Shown: positions 1 through 9,331, counted from the stretch's first letter. The stretch: DNA of 64,000 nt from Ruthenibacterium lactatiformans (GCF_000949455.1 NZ_JXXK01000010.1:45080-109079), one strand, 5' to 3'. Notes: generated by a model not told the origin, from the letters alone. Program-made: numbers and translations.

Positions 1-1
1 A

Positions 2-73
2 GAAGGCCAGTTGATATGGAACCCCAGCGCGGGCATGAAGGGAGGAATGACAGATGGGCTCATACCCGGATGA
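2..73 (+). CDS. possible 3' end of an upstream gene
   Basis: Frame 2 is open from the window edge to a TGA at 71-73 and ends in ...GGMTDGLIPG. If real, it is the C-terminus of a gene that overlaps the primase start by 20 bases, like the other overlaps in this block. Another frame is also open for about 110 bases but uses rare AGA/AGG codons. No family can be named from 23 residues. Confidence 0.25.
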   Translation, partial: EGQLIWNPSAGMKGGMTDGLIPG

Positions 74-1817
74 ATTTCCTTTTGGCATCATGGAAGTTGT
101 CAATCTGCTGAATCTGCGCATTAGGCGCCAACAAGCGAACAGTGTTTATGTGGACTGTCCGTTTTGCGGTGACCGCCGGGGCAAGATGAATGTTAATTTT
201 CAAAAAAATGTCTGGCGGTGCAACTATTGCGGGAAATATGGCGGGATGTTGGCTCTGTATGCTGAATTCAACCATACGACTACCTCTGATGCCTACTGGG
301 AGATCGCAGAAGCTCTGTGTGACAATATCCAGGAGGAACACGCACGCTCCGGGAATGGCGCTCATCAGCAGCCGGCCAGCACCGGGTCCCCACCCTTGGG
401 GACCCGGACGGCCGCTGCCGCTCATTCTTTTTCCGAGCGAGAAATGGTACCACAGTCAGATAAGGCCAGCCCAGCGGAGATCCATCAAACGCTGTCCCTG
501 CTGCTGTCCCAGCTTTCTCTGCGGCCAGCGCACCGGGAACATCTGCGTTCTCCAAAACGTGGATTATCGGATAAGCAGATCGACGCTCTGGGCTTTAAGA
601 GCACCCCGCCGCCTTTCCTGTGCCGCTCTATAACAGACCGGCTGATCAGGCAGGGCTGCAAGGTGCAGGGAGTGCCAGGATTCTATCGGGACGATAATGG
701 ACACTGGACCATGGCGTTCTACAAAAAGACAGCCGGCATACTGATCCCCGCCATCGGTTTTGATGGCAGGATACAGGGATTTCAGATCATGCTGGATGTC
801 CCACTGAAGAACAAAGATGACCCACCGGAAAAAACAGGCGCCAAATATATCTGGTTTTCATCCTCTTCAAAAAGAGATGGAGCAGGTTCAGGCAGTCCGG
901 TACATCTGGTAGGCGACCCATCTGCCCGTGTGGTCTATGTGATCGAAGGGCTGTTGAAAGCCGACATCTCCCACTGCCTGACTGGGCGTACTTTCGCTGC
1001 GATTGCCGGAGCCAACAATACCGGTCCGCTGGACGCGTTGTTTGCTATCCTGGCGCAGAACGGCACGGAAGAAATCATTGAAGCCCATGATATGGACAAG
1101 TACAACAATAACATGACCATGGCGGGAGCATCGAAGATTTACTTGACAGCTCGAAAGCACGGCATGAACTGTCGGCGGCTGACCTGGAATCCCAACTACA
1201 AAGGATTCGATGACTGGCAGTTGGCTCTGCGCCGCGAAAACCAACGGCAAAGAGAAATTGAAAAGCTGAGCTTCAAGGAGCAGTATCTGTGCGGCCTATG
1301 CGAGCTGGCCCACATTGAGGACTGCACTGAGCAGTGGCAGCATCGGGCTGAACAGAATGTCAGTCTGACGGAGTACCTGGGGCTGACGCAAGAAGAACAT
1401 GAGATTTTTCTGCGCTGTGGCCGGGATGCCCTCGCTGGACTGCTGGAACCTCAGCGGAGAAAGCAGAGATTTGTGCTCTACCAGCTCCAACTGGACGAAC
1501 AGAAAGCGATCCCGTTTGCATTCAAGGACATTACAGCGTTAGAAGATGCCGGTTATGAGCAGCCGCCTGCGGCGCTGTACTATGTGGCGGGAGCGGGCGA
1601 GATTTACTGCCCGGCTGGACAAGCCGATGACGCGCTTTTGAAACGCCTGTTTGCCGACTGCCGGGAGCATCTGCCTGAAGGCTGCCGTGGGCGTCCGATG
1701 ACTCTTTCCGATGTGGTAGAGCTGGATCACGGCGCCAGACGGGACTATTACTATGTAAATGGGCAAGAGCAGTTTAAGCGGGTAAAGTTCTCACCGATGC
1801 TTGCGAAAAAAGCATGA
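54..1817 (+). CDS. CHC2 zinc-finger / TOPRIM DNA primase
   Basis: DnaG-type primase of a mobile element, expected to make RNA primers for element replication or for the transferred strand. The N-terminus carries a CHC2-like zinc finger with Cys35, Cys38, Cys56 and Cys59 (CPFCG...WRCNYCG). The TOPRIM core is visible as VIEG with Glu298 and HDMD with Asp346/Asp348, the metal-binding acidic residues. The C-terminal third has no motif I recognise and may contact a helicase. The start at 54 has GGAGG eight bases upstream. It heads the run of plus-strand replication genes. The length of 587 aa is in the range of full primases. The fold assignment is solid; the exact substrate is inferred. Confidence 0.85.
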   Translation: MGSYPDEFPFGIMEVVNLLNLRIRRQQANSVYVDCPFCGDRRGKMNVNFQKNVWRCNYCGKYGGMLALYAEFNHTTTSDAYWEIAEALCDNIQEEHARSGNGAHQQPASTGSPPLGTRTAAAAHSFSEREMVPQSDKASPAEIHQTLSLLLSQLSLRPAHREHLRSPKRGLSDKQIDALGFKSTPPPFLCRSITDRLIRQGCKVQGVPGFYRDDNGHWTMAFYKKTAGILIPAIGFDGRIQGFQIMLDVPLKNKDDPPEKTGAKYIWFSSSSKRDGAGSGSPVHLVGDPSARVVYVIEGLLKADISHCLTGRTFAAIAGANNTGPLDALFAILAQNGTEEIIEAHDMDKYNNNMTMAGASKIYLTARKHGMNCRRLTWNPNYKGFDDWQLALRRENQRQREIEKLSFKEQYLCGLCELAHIEDCTEQWQHRAEQNVSLTEYLGLTQEEHEIFLRCGRDALAGLLEPQRRKQRFVLYQLQLDEQKAIPFAFKDITALEDAGYEQPPAALYYVAGAGEIYCPAGQADDALLKRLFADCREHLPEGCRGRPMTLSDVVELDHGARRDYYYVNGQEQFKRVKFSPMLAKKA

Positions 1818-1842
1818 TGAGAGAAGTGTAGGAGAGGTTTTG

Positions 1843-2094
1843 ATGATTGTCGTGAACGGGACGAAGGCGGCCCAGCTTATGGCGTTTCTGGAACGATGCG
1901 CCCATCTGGACGCAGATGTGCAATCCAGCGTAGAAAGGGGCTTTTTCACGGTGACGATACCGCCCCCGTGGAATGGTCCGGCTAGCAAAGCGGCCCAGGC
2001 AGTACAAGATAAGATCAAGGAATGGTCAAAGCAGTACCCCGATGTGGTGTGCTATTGCTTTGACAGCTACAGCACATTACTTTATGTGTTGTGA
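1843..2094 (+). CDS. small hypothetical protein (83 aa)
   Basis: Not recognised. The start at 1843 follows GGAGAGG at 1831-1837; a TTG start at 1801 would overlap the primase and lacks a ribosome site. The protein starts MIVVNGTKAAQLMAFLER and has an alternating strand/helix pattern without Cys clusters or membrane segments. It lies 25 bases after the primase and before a terminator-like hairpin, so it is probably co-transcribed with the primase. Confidence 0.6.
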   Translation: MIVVNGTKAAQLMAFLERCAHLDADVQSSVERGFFTVTIPPPWNGPASKAAQAVQDKIKEWSKQYPDVVCYCFDSYSTLLYVL

Positions 2095-2108
2095 CACAGT
2101 GTAACAGA

Positions 2109-2144
2109 GGCATGGAATGGGCGTTAGCCTGCTCCATGCCTTTT
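2109..2144 (+). terminator. terminator-like hairpin
   Basis: Arms GGCATGGA (2109-2116) and TCCATGCC (2133-2140) are followed by TTTTGCTT. It sits between the primase pair and the PcfK-like gene and could end or attenuate the first transcript. Confidence 0.55.
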
Positions 2145-2169
2145 GCTTAACAACAGAAAGGAGATCACT

Positions 2170-3132
2170 ATGGGATATTTTTCGGAAATGTCGCTGAATA
2201 TGCAGGAGGGGCAAAAGTCCACCACGGAAGGGTTTCCGGTGGGAAATCCCTTTGAGGATGAGGAAACCTTTGACGAACTGCCGGTACCGCCGTCTGACGG
2301 GGCATCGACGCCCACGCCCGTAGAACCGGTATCTGCGTCCACTGCCGATGTGGATGGCGATTTGCAGGAAGTGGCGAGCGGAACGGAAGAACAGGATGAA
2401 ACTGATTCCATAGACACGCAGGACACGGATGGGGATGATGCCGACCAAGAGCCGGAGATGCCTGCCGAGCCCAATGCGGCTGCCGATGAAGATAAGCGCC
2501 GGGCGGAACATGAGGCTGCTGAAGCCAGGCGTAAGGCAGAATGGGAAGCCAGGCAGGCTGAAAAGAAAAAAGCCGAGCAGGAGCAGCTGGACCGTCTGGC
2601 GGCAATGAGTGATGACGAGGTGGTGAACGCCTCCATGCAGAGAGTCAGCGCAGATACAGAAAAGCTGACCCGGCGCAACATGAAGGAGTGCGTGGCGGAA
2701 TTTATCCAGACCAAGTGCCTGGAGGATATCGCTTTTGCCCGCCTCACCATGCACCCGCGCAAGTCAATGATCCACTGCTTCCAATATATCAGCCGCAAGG
2801 CCTGGGACTACATTCAGGACGAACTCAAAGCAAGCGGTATTCAGCCAGGCCCGGGCAGTCAGGGGTATGGCTGTGATGTTCCAGACGATCTGTGCTACCA
2901 GTGGGCAGAGGATTATTTCCGTGATCCAGACGCCAAAGAGGATCAGGAGCAGGAGGAAAAGTTTGTGCCGAAGCCCTACTACGGAAAGTCTTCCTCCAAG
3001 GCAACCAAGGCCGCCAAGAAGAAGCAGGAAAAGAAAAAGACGGACCCCAAGCCGAAGCCTGTCGCAGATAAAAAGCCTGCTGGTGACGGTCAGTTGTCCC
3101 TACTGGATCTCGGCATGGCAAAAGCGGGCTGA
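2170..3132 (+). CDS. PcfK / AcrIIA9-family protein
   Basis: A 320-aa protein with an acidic N-terminal half, an Ala/Glu/Lys/Arg-rich coiled coil (about residues 100-150) and a conserved C-terminal block. The block runs through MHPRKSMIHCFQYISRKAWD, GYGCDVPDDLCYQWAEDYF, a Lys-rich tail and GQLSLLDLG. That block has the order and spacing of PcfK-like proteins, encoded next to PcfJ in conjugative elements; the same family contains the Cas9 inhibitor AcrIIA9. The start at 2170 has AAAGGAG upstream and gives MGYFSEMSLNMQEG. It is followed by a DUF7666 gene and then pcfJ. Cas9 inhibition is only a family-level possibility; a DNA-transfer accessory role is the default reading. Confidence 0.7.
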   Translation: MGYFSEMSLNMQEGQKSTTEGFPVGNPFEDEETFDELPVPPSDGASTPTPVEPVSASTADVDGDLQEVASGTEEQDETDSIDTQDTDGDDADQEPEMPAEPNAAADEDKRRAEHEAAEARRKAEWEARQAEKKKAEQEQLDRLAAMSDDEVVNASMQRVSADTEKLTRRNMKECVAEFIQTKCLEDIAFARLTMHPRKSMIHCFQYISRKAWDYIQDELKASGIQPGPGSQGYGCDVPDDLCYQWAEDYFRDPDAKEDQEQEEKFVPKPYYGKSSSKATKAAKKKQEKKKTDPKPKPVADKKPAGDGQLSLLDLGMAKAG

Positions 3133-3143
3133 GGGGGTGCAGC

Positions 3144-3686
3144 ATGATTGCATATAAGGGATTTCTTCCCGGCCTGATTTGCCGAGGCTATCAGTTCCAG
3201 ATGGGACTGAATGTAACGGAGAAGGCGAACTGCGCTCAAAATGGTTTTCATTGTGCGGAAAACCCGTTGGACTGTCTGAACTATTACAGTGATGTGAATC
3301 AGGCAGAGTATTACATTGTGGATGCCGGCGGGGATTTAGACGAAGATAGCATAGATTCCAAAATAGCCTGTACAGAGTTGAATGTCCTGCGAAAGTTAGA
3401 GGCAGACAAATTGATTTTGCATGGACTTGCTTACATGGTAGATCACCCACAGCTTCCTTTGAGCAGCACAGTGCGACAAAACTATGCGGAAGCACACAAT
3501 GGTTATGCAGTAGTGCGTGGGCCAGATCCGATTGCCCGAGGCAAGGTGGGAGATATTCTGGCTTTTGCCAAGGAATCCCCGGAGGGGGATGAAATTGAAA
3601 AGATAGCGATTAGTCGTGTTGATGGCAAAAAAATTCTACCAGACACATGGTATAGCGTGGATTGGGAAGTGAGGTTGGGACGATAA
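3144..3686 (+). CDS. DUF7666-like protein
   Basis: A 180-aa soluble protein that opens with YKGFLPGLICRGYQFQMG and then has GFHCAENPLDCLNYY. This KGF..L.CRG.Q...G..GFHxxxxPLDxxxYY layout is typical of DUF7666-type proteins of phages and mobile elements; the function is unknown. GGGGG precedes the start. Its stop TAA overlaps the pcfJ start by one base (TAATG), so the two are translationally coupled. No signal peptide or membrane segment. Confidence 0.65.
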   Translation: MIAYKGFLPGLICRGYQFQMGLNVTEKANCAQNGFHCAENPLDCLNYYSDVNQAEYYIVDAGGDLDEDSIDSKIACTELNVLRKLEADKLILHGLAYMVDHPQLPLSSTVRQNYAEAHNGYAVVRGPDPIARGKVGDILAFAKESPEGDEIEKIAISRVDGKKILPDTWYSVDWEVRLGR

Positions 3687-5869
3687 TGAGAAAGAAAGAA
3701 TTATTAAAATTGCCGGCGCTTCGTGCAACCAAGCAAATGGTAAGCCTCGCTATGGCAGATAAGTTGATGACGCGCAAAAGATACTACGGGGCGTATAGCT
3801 ACGAATATCAGGGCTATGAGAGGGGCCGTTACATCCGGAGCCGTGTTTTTGATGGCATCCTGAAGGTCTCAATTTTTCTCCCGGAGCATCTGCGCATGGG
3901 AACAAAAGAACCGGCCTTTGAGGTATTTGTAGATGCAGAGAAGGCACAGTTTCTTACCTATGACCGGGTTGGGAACCGATGGCTGACCGCAAAACTGGAC
4001 TTCCTGCCGTGGCCGAGCTATGTTCTGAATTCTTCGGAAATTTGGAGCGGAAAAGCCAGCTACCAGCACATCAAGGAATATCTAGGCGGCGAACGGGGCG
4101 GTTATGAGGGCCTGCTGGACTACCAGCTAAAAGTCCGAAAAGACGCACTCACGCAACTGTACCGCCGAGAAACAGACCCGTGGGATGCGGATCTTTCACA
4201 GATACCGGCTGTGCCAAAAGACTGGGACTGGTGGTGTAGGAAAGTCGGCATCCCGGAGAACTATATCTTTTATCAGTATAGCAAAAAAGGCGCGGACACA
4301 GGGTACTGCACCTATTGTGAGAAGGAGGTTCCTATCCGCAAGCCGCGTCACAATCAGAGCGGAAGATGTTCTTGCTGCGGGAGGCCCATCACCTATAAAT
4401 CCATAGGGAAAAGCAGCCATAATGTATGGACGGAAACCGCATTCATGTACCTGATCCAGCGGTGTAGGGATGGGTTTGTGATCCGGCAGTTTTCCGGCAC
4501 GAGATCCTATACAAGAACCGATGGGTATCGTCATTGTACCATGAGCATCACAGAACAGAGGCGGGCAATTTTTACGCCAAATAACTGGAAGGGACGCGTC
4601 TACTGTTGGGATGATTACAGGAACCGGGAAACTCGCTGGATTCCTTCCGACCGGGTCTATAGCTATAGCTATTGGCGCAATTATTGGCATCAGGACTGGG
4701 AAGGGGCAATTTACGGGAAAACTCTCCCCACCCTATTTGCCAGAGAACTTAAATATTCTGGGCTTCAGGAGGCAATTCATCTGCTCCATAAGATTGATCC
4801 GGAGCACTACCTGCGTACGCTAAACAAAAGGCCGATTCTGGAACAGTTGGTCAAAGCTGGCTTGGGCGGCTTAGCGAAAGATCTCATGCGGGACGCTTCG
4901 GAATATGAGGAAATCAAAATGCTCCCCGGAGTTGGCCTCGCCAAGACGTTGGGAATCAATGCGCAGGAGATGAAGCGGCTCCGTCAGGGCCAGGGTGGAT
5001 GGGATTTCTTGAACTGGTTGCGGTATGAGAAAACCGCAGGCAGGGAGATTCCGAACCACATCATTACATGGTTCTGTGAGCAGAAAGTTGAGCCGAAAGA
5101 CTTAAATTTCTTGCGTGGAAGAATGAGCCCGGTCCAGGTGTGCAACTATCTGCGCCGGCAAATGCGCGAATTGCGCATGGAATGCGGTCAGGTTTTGACC
5201 ACATGGGACGATTATCTCGCTATGGCATCACGCCTTAAATTGAACATGGACAGCGCAGCGGTTTACCGCGTGAAAAATGTGAAGAAACGGCATGATGAAC
5301 TGCTGAAGTTTTTCCATCACGATGCGGGTATGGCTATTCGAGCGGGAAATGTTCTCAAGAAGTATCCGCACATCGAGGAAATTTTTGAGGAGATACGACC
5401 CAAATATGAGTATGCAGACCAGCAATATACCGTCTTGGTTCCTAATCGGATCGAGGACATTATGACAGAGGGAACGGTACTCTCACACTGCGTCGGGAAT
5501 GTAGAACGCTATTGGGAAAGAATAGAACGGCGTGAAAGCTATGTTTTGTTCCTTCGCCGGACCGAAGAAGTGGACAAGCCGTACTACACACTGGAAGTTG
5601 AGCCGAATGGGACGATCCGCCAAAAGCGGACACTGGGCGACAATCAGTTGGATGACATTAAAGATGCGTCTGGATTTTTGCGCAAGTGGCAGAAATCTAT
5701 TGCCAAACGGTTGACAGCGGAAGATCTTGCACTGGCGAAAGCAAGCAAGATACTGCGTATGAAAGAATTTGAGGAACTGCGGGAAAATCAGGTCACCATC
5801 CGAACAGGGAAATTGGCCGGAACGCCACTTTTGACGGTGCTCCAAGCTGACCTGATGGAAGCCGCATAA
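3686..5869 (+). CDS. pcfJ: PcfJ-like protein
   Basis: A 727-aa PcfJ-family protein of conjugative plasmids and integrative elements; its biochemical role is not established. Residues 208-231 form a four-Cys zinc ribbon (CTYC...RCSCCG, Cys208, Cys211, Cys228 and Cys230 or Cys231). The C-terminal third has the family core: LSHCVGN around His601/Cys602, then YVLFLRR and KPYYTLEVEP. The start at 3686 overlaps the previous stop; an upstream in-frame start at 3662 lies inside the previous gene and has no ribosome site. PcfK-like and PcfJ-like genes are separated only by the DUF7666 gene. The length is slightly longer than many PcfJ homologues. Confidence 0.85.
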   Translation: MRKKELLKLPALRATKQMVSLAMADKLMTRKRYYGAYSYEYQGYERGRYIRSRVFDGILKVSIFLPEHLRMGTKEPAFEVFVDAEKAQFLTYDRVGNRWLTAKLDFLPWPSYVLNSSEIWSGKASYQHIKEYLGGERGGYEGLLDYQLKVRKDALTQLYRRETDPWDADLSQIPAVPKDWDWWCRKVGIPENYIFYQYSKKGADTGYCTYCEKEVPIRKPRHNQSGRCSCCGRPITYKSIGKSSHNVWTETAFMYLIQRCRDGFVIRQFSGTRSYTRTDGYRHCTMSITEQRRAIFTPNNWKGRVYCWDDYRNRETRWIPSDRVYSYSYWRNYWHQDWEGAIYGKTLPTLFARELKYSGLQEAIHLLHKIDPEHYLRTLNKRPILEQLVKAGLGGLAKDLMRDASEYEEIKMLPGVGLAKTLGINAQEMKRLRQGQGGWDFLNWLRYEKTAGREIPNHIITWFCEQKVEPKDLNFLRGRMSPVQVCNYLRRQMRELRMECGQVLTTWDDYLAMASRLKLNMDSAAVYRVKNVKKRHDELLKFFHHDAGMAIRAGNVLKKYPHIEEIFEEIRPKYEYADQQYTVLVPNRIEDIMTEGTVLSHCVGNVERYWERIERRESYVLFLRRTEEVDKPYYTLEVEPNGTIRQKRTLGDNQLDDIKDASGFLRKWQKSIAKRLTAEDLALAKASKILRMKEFEELRENQVTIRTGKLAGTPLLTVLQADLMEAA

Positions 5870-5883
5870 CACAGTAAAACAAT

Positions 5884-5911
5884 GGCCGGGCGTCCTTTGG
5901 GGCGTCCGGCC
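5884..5911 (+). terminator. GC-rich intergenic hairpin
   Basis: Arms GGCCGGGCGTC (5884-5894) and GGCGTCCGGCC (5901-5911) pair with G-U wobbles. There is no T-run, so it may act in RNA processing or stability rather than termination. Similar GC-rich hairpins recur at 29988 and 35027. Confidence 0.45.
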
Positions 5912-5934
5912 AGCTGTATTAGGAAGGAGGTTTT

Positions 5935-6417
5935 ATGAGCAATAGCAGGTTTTGGTATGAAATCCGCGGTTGTCGTTACGCACCGGAGCTCTTTCGTGCC
6001 TACAAAGGTTTGCAAGGTCAGAAGAAAATGGAGATTCCACTGACATCTGACCAGCGCGGCCAATTAGGAAACATCTGTTTGACTCAGGGTGGAAAAGTCG
6101 GCGTGGCCTTTTTGAAACACATTGAACGGGCAAAGGGGCATCGTTGCCATCGGTATATGACTTATGGCTTTATGCTCAAAGAAGAACCGCGCCGCTATGT
6201 GTATTGTGCTGACCTGTTATGCCGGGAAAGCGATCCGCTGGCGGTACGCCTGCACACCCTGCGTTCATTTCGGCAATATCTTGCCAGGGACGAAGGGCGT
6301 ATTGAGCAGAGTACGGAGTGCGAACTGGATGGATATTACCGCCCCGTCAATGTGCGAAAGAATTATGTGACAGCTGACCTCAAGCGGCCCATCGTGATCT
6401 GGCTGCGGGTGGAATAA
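5935..6417 (+). CDS. hypothetical protein (160 aa)
   Basis: Not recognised. Basic soluble protein starting MSNSRFWYEIRGCRYAPE and rich in Arg, Tyr and His, with no Cys cluster or membrane segment. AAGGAGG at 5924-5930 gives a firm start. It is the first of three small genes between the pcfJ hairpin and the ligase. A nucleic-acid-related role is only a guess from charge and context. Confidence 0.65.
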   Translation: MSNSRFWYEIRGCRYAPELFRAYKGLQGQKKMEIPLTSDQRGQLGNICLTQGGKVGVAFLKHIERAKGHRCHRYMTYGFMLKEEPRRYVYCADLLCRESDPLAVRLHTLRSFRQYLARDEGRIEQSTECELDGYYRPVNVRKNYVTADLKRPIVIWLRVE

Positions 6418-6429
6418 AAGGAGGAATCA

Positions 6430-6972
6430 ATGAAACAGCTTGGGAATTTGGCCGTAGTCTGCGCCCAGCGCCCCGATGTGCTGATGCAGATCTACGATAA
6501 AACCGTAAGGGTACATGTGGGAGAGGGCCCCGGACGAACCACCCTCTTTGCTCCGTGGGAGGATGATGACGCTATCCTGCGGATCATTCAGGAATTGAAT
6601 TTTGGGCGGTACGCAGTTGGCCGTGAACAAACTCAGGGCTCAAAAACAAAGTCTGAGACCGCGCCGCTGTATGCCCTTGTTCTTGCCTGGGATGACGATG
6701 GATTTCGCGGAACTAAGGTCATGGCCGTAAGCCGTGATAAAGATGAGCTCCGCAGGCAGATGAAGAAAAGTGTCTTGAATATCAAAGCTCAGAAAGCCGT
6801 GGATATTATCTGTGGTCCACCGATTGTATGGGAGGACGACCGTTTGCTTCCAGATGGCAGAGAGGGCCTGATATTTTCATACAGGCATCCTTTTTACTTA
6901 GGGATTTCCAGCACATGGATGCTGGAAATACAGGAAGCGGCTCTTATACCAAACGGAGGCAGACATGATTAA
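6430..6972 (+). CDS. hypothetical protein (180 aa)
   Basis: Not recognised. Starts MKQLGNLAVVCAQRPDVL with AAAGGAGG upstream, 12 bases after the previous stop. The middle has an acidic patch (APWEDDDAILRII) and YALVLAWDDDGF, suggesting a compact alpha/beta fold. Its end overlaps the next gene by 8 bases, so translation is probably coupled. Confidence 0.65.
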   Translation: MKQLGNLAVVCAQRPDVLMQIYDKTVRVHVGEGPGRTTLFAPWEDDDAILRIIQELNFGRYAVGREQTQGSKTKSETAPLYALVLAWDDDGFRGTKVMAVSRDKDELRRQMKKSVLNIKAQKAVDIICGPPIVWEDDRLLPDGREGLIFSYRHPFYLGISSTWMLEIQEAALIPNGGRHD

Positions 6973-7285
6973 AAATCTAAACCAGCTCAAGCGCACGCTG
7001 CGGCCTGGCACTCGGCTGGTGGTCACCGACCATTGCCGGCCTGGATGTGTTGGGGAACTGCGGGAGGTCACACTGGCAAATACTCAGGGCTTTTACACCA
7101 AAATTCTTAATCCGCCTGCTCCCCGCATCAATGCGGCGAACGAAGGGCGCGGCTCCGTGATGTGGTGGGGAGCGGCCAGCACTTGGTCATTTGAGGATGG
7201 CGTATGCAGCTCATACATGAATCAAACAAAGACGGCGGAAACGCTGATCATGGCGTTTCGTGTTCTGGACAAGGAGGCAGCATAA
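6965..7285 (+). CDS. hypothetical protein (106 aa)
   Basis: Not recognised. Starts MIKNLNQLKRTLRPGTRL with an apparent SH3-like beta pattern (LRPGTRLVVTDHCRPGCVGE). It overlaps the previous gene, and its TAA shares a base with the ligase ATG (TAATG), so it is translated in one chain with ligA. It could be a ligase accessory protein, inferred from coupling only. Confidence 0.65.
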   Translation: MIKNLNQLKRTLRPGTRLVVTDHCRPGCVGELREVTLANTQGFYTKILNPPAPRINAANEGRGSVMWWGAASTWSFEDGVCSSYMNQTKTAETLIMAFRVLDKEAA

Positions 7286-9306
7286 TGGATCAAACTATTT
7301 TGAGGAAGCAGCGGGAGCTGACGGATCGGCTCAACCGCTACCGCAACGAATACTATAACCACAACAATCCCAGCGTCAGCGATGAGGTCTATGACCGGCT
7401 CTTTGACGAACTTCAGAGCCTGGAAAAAGAAACAGGCGTTCAGATGGCGAATTCTCCCACGGCCACCGTGGGCTATCCCGTGGTGGGCAAGCTGGAGAAA
7501 GCCACCCATGAGATCCCGCTCCTTTCGCTGGACAAGGTGAAAAGCAGTTTGGAGCTGTGCCGGTTTATGGGTGAGCATCAGGTGATGTTTATGCTCAAAC
7601 TGGACGGCCTCACCATCAAGCTGACCTATGAGGGCGGCGTACTGATGGAGGCTGCTACGCGGGGGGACGGCGATGTGGGTGAAATCGTCACCCACAACAC
7701 CAGAGCTATCAGCGGCATCCCGGCCCGCATCCAGTATCAGGGGCGCCTGGTGGTCACTGGGGAGGCGTTCATCCGCCCCAGTGATTTCGAGCGGCTGAAC
7801 ACTTCGATAGTGGACGAAAACGGTGAGACCTACAAGAATGGCCGCAATTTAGCGGCCGGATCGGTGCGCCTGCGGGATGCCGGAGAATGTATGGGGCGGT
7901 GTGTGACCTTTATGCCGTTCAGCGTTTTGGTGGGCTTTGATGACCTGCCCCGAAAGTCAGAACGCCTCAAGGAGATTCAGAAATTAGGCTTCAATCCCTG
8001 CAAATATCTGGTGACCAAGCGGCCGTTGACACAGGAAGAGACCGAGGATGGCATCAAGCAGCTGCAGCAGTATGCGAAAGACAGCGATATCCCTATCGAC
8101 GGTATTGTTGTAACCTACAATGACATCGCCTTTTCCAAAAGCCGCGGGCGCACAGGGCATCATTACAAGGATGGTCTGGCATTCAAGTTTGAGGACGAGC
8201 TTTTTGAAACAACGCTTCGTTCGATTGAATGGACGCCGGGACGGACTGGAGAGATTGCGCCGGTGGCTGTCTTTGCCCCGGTAGAAATTGAGGGGTGCGA
8301 GGTATCGCGGGCCAGCCTTCACAATCTGTCCTTCATTGAGGACCTGGAGCTGATGCTGGGCAACCGCATTCTGGTCAGCAAGCGGAATATGATTATTCCG
8401 CATGTGGAAGAAAACATCGACCGAGGCAGTTTCAGTCTGGACGGAATATTTCCGCACCAGTGCCCCTGCTGCGGGCAGCCCACCCGCATCCACGAAACCA
8501 AGGGGCGGGACGAAAATGGCAAGGAGCGGATCATTAAGACTTTGTTCTGCGACAATGCTGCCTGTGAGACGCGGAAACTCAAGCAGTTTGTCCATTTTGT
8601 CAGCAAGAAGGCGATGAATATCGAGGGACTGTCCGAGGCGACCCTGGAAAAGCTGATCGGCCGTGGCTGGATTCACAGCTACATGGACATTTACAGTCTG
8701 GACCAGCACAAGGATGAGCTCATTCGTATGGAGGGGTTCGGCGAAAAGTCCTGGCAGCGCCTGTGGGCCGCCATCCAGGCGAGCCGTAACACCACTTTTG
8801 AACGGTATGTGATCGCCATGGACATTCCCATGATAGGCAACACAGCCGGCGGCGTTCTGTGCCGGGAATTTCACGGCAGCCTTGAGGAATTCCGGGATGC
8901 CGTCTATGCGGGTTACGATTTTCGTCAGCTCCCGGATTTCGGAGATACGCTGCACAACAACATCCATGAATGGTTCTGCGATGAAGATAATTTTTGTGTT
9001 TGGGAGGAATTACAGATGATGATGAATATCCAGAAACCGGCCGCCGTTGAAAACCAGGCGACCGATCAAAGCAATCCTTTTGCTGGAAAGACGATTGTAG
9101 TGACTGGCAAGGTGGAGCCCTACACTCGCGACGAGATGAACAGCCTGATCGCCTCGCTGGGGGCGGTGGCCGGCAGTTCGGTGACCCGTAAGACCAATTA
9201 TCTGGTCTGCGGTGAGAAGGCTGGCAGCAAGCTGTCCAAGGCGCGGGAGCTGGGTATCCCGGTGCTGATGCCCGAAGAATTTTTCCGTATGGCCGGCGTG
9301 GCGTGA
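7285..9306 (+). CDS. ligA: NAD-dependent DNA ligase
   Basis: Seals nicks in duplex DNA using NAD+. At 673 aa it is full length. Domains in order: Ia (YYNHNNPSVSDEVYD), adenylation domain with nucleophile Lys105 in KLDG, OB fold, a four-Cys zinc finger (CPCCG...CDNAAC) near residue 395, helix-hairpin-helix repeats (IEGLSEATLEKL, MEGFGEKSWQRL) and a C-terminal BRCT domain (FAGKTIVVTGKVEPYTRDEM). All key residues seen look intact. AAGGAGG precedes the ATG that overlaps the preceding stop. Chromosomes of such bacteria normally have their own ligA, so this copy probably serves the element, for example to seal replication or integration intermediates. Confidence 0.95.
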   Translation: MDQTILRKQRELTDRLNRYRNEYYNHNNPSVSDEVYDRLFDELQSLEKETGVQMANSPTATVGYPVVGKLEKATHEIPLLSLDKVKSSLELCRFMGEHQVMFMLKLDGLTIKLTYEGGVLMEAATRGDGDVGEIVTHNTRAISGIPARIQYQGRLVVTGEAFIRPSDFERLNTSIVDENGETYKNGRNLAAGSVRLRDAGECMGRCVTFMPFSVLVGFDDLPRKSERLKEIQKLGFNPCKYLVTKRPLTQEETEDGIKQLQQYAKDSDIPIDGIVVTYNDIAFSKSRGRTGHHYKDGLAFKFEDELFETTLRSIEWTPGRTGEIAPVAVFAPVEIEGCEVSRASLHNLSFIEDLELMLGNRILVSKRNMIIPHVEENIDRGSFSLDGIFPHQCPCCGQPTRIHETKGRDENGKERIIKTLFCDNAACETRKLKQFVHFVSKKAMNIEGLSEATLEKLIGRGWIHSYMDIYSLDQHKDELIRMEGFGEKSWQRLWAAIQASRNTTFERYVIAMDIPMIGNTAGGVLCREFHGSLEEFRDAVYAGYDFRQLPDFGDTLHNNIHEWFCDEDNFCVWEELQMMMNIQKPAAVENQATDQSNPFAGKTIVVTGKVEPYTRDEMNSLIASLGAVAGSSVTRKTNYLVCGEKAGSKLSKARELGIPVLMPEEFFRMAGVA

Positions 9307-9331
9307 CACACTGAGTCATCAATGTTTGAAA

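Noticed and set aside
280..633. Open frames on both strands inside the primase gene
   Set aside because: Out-of-frame shadows of a gene with clear zinc finger and TOPRIM motifs, without ribosome sites.
7984..8967. 327-codon minus-strand frame inside ligA
   Set aside because: Antisense to conserved ligase domains; no ribosome site; amino-acid make-up follows the complement of ligA.
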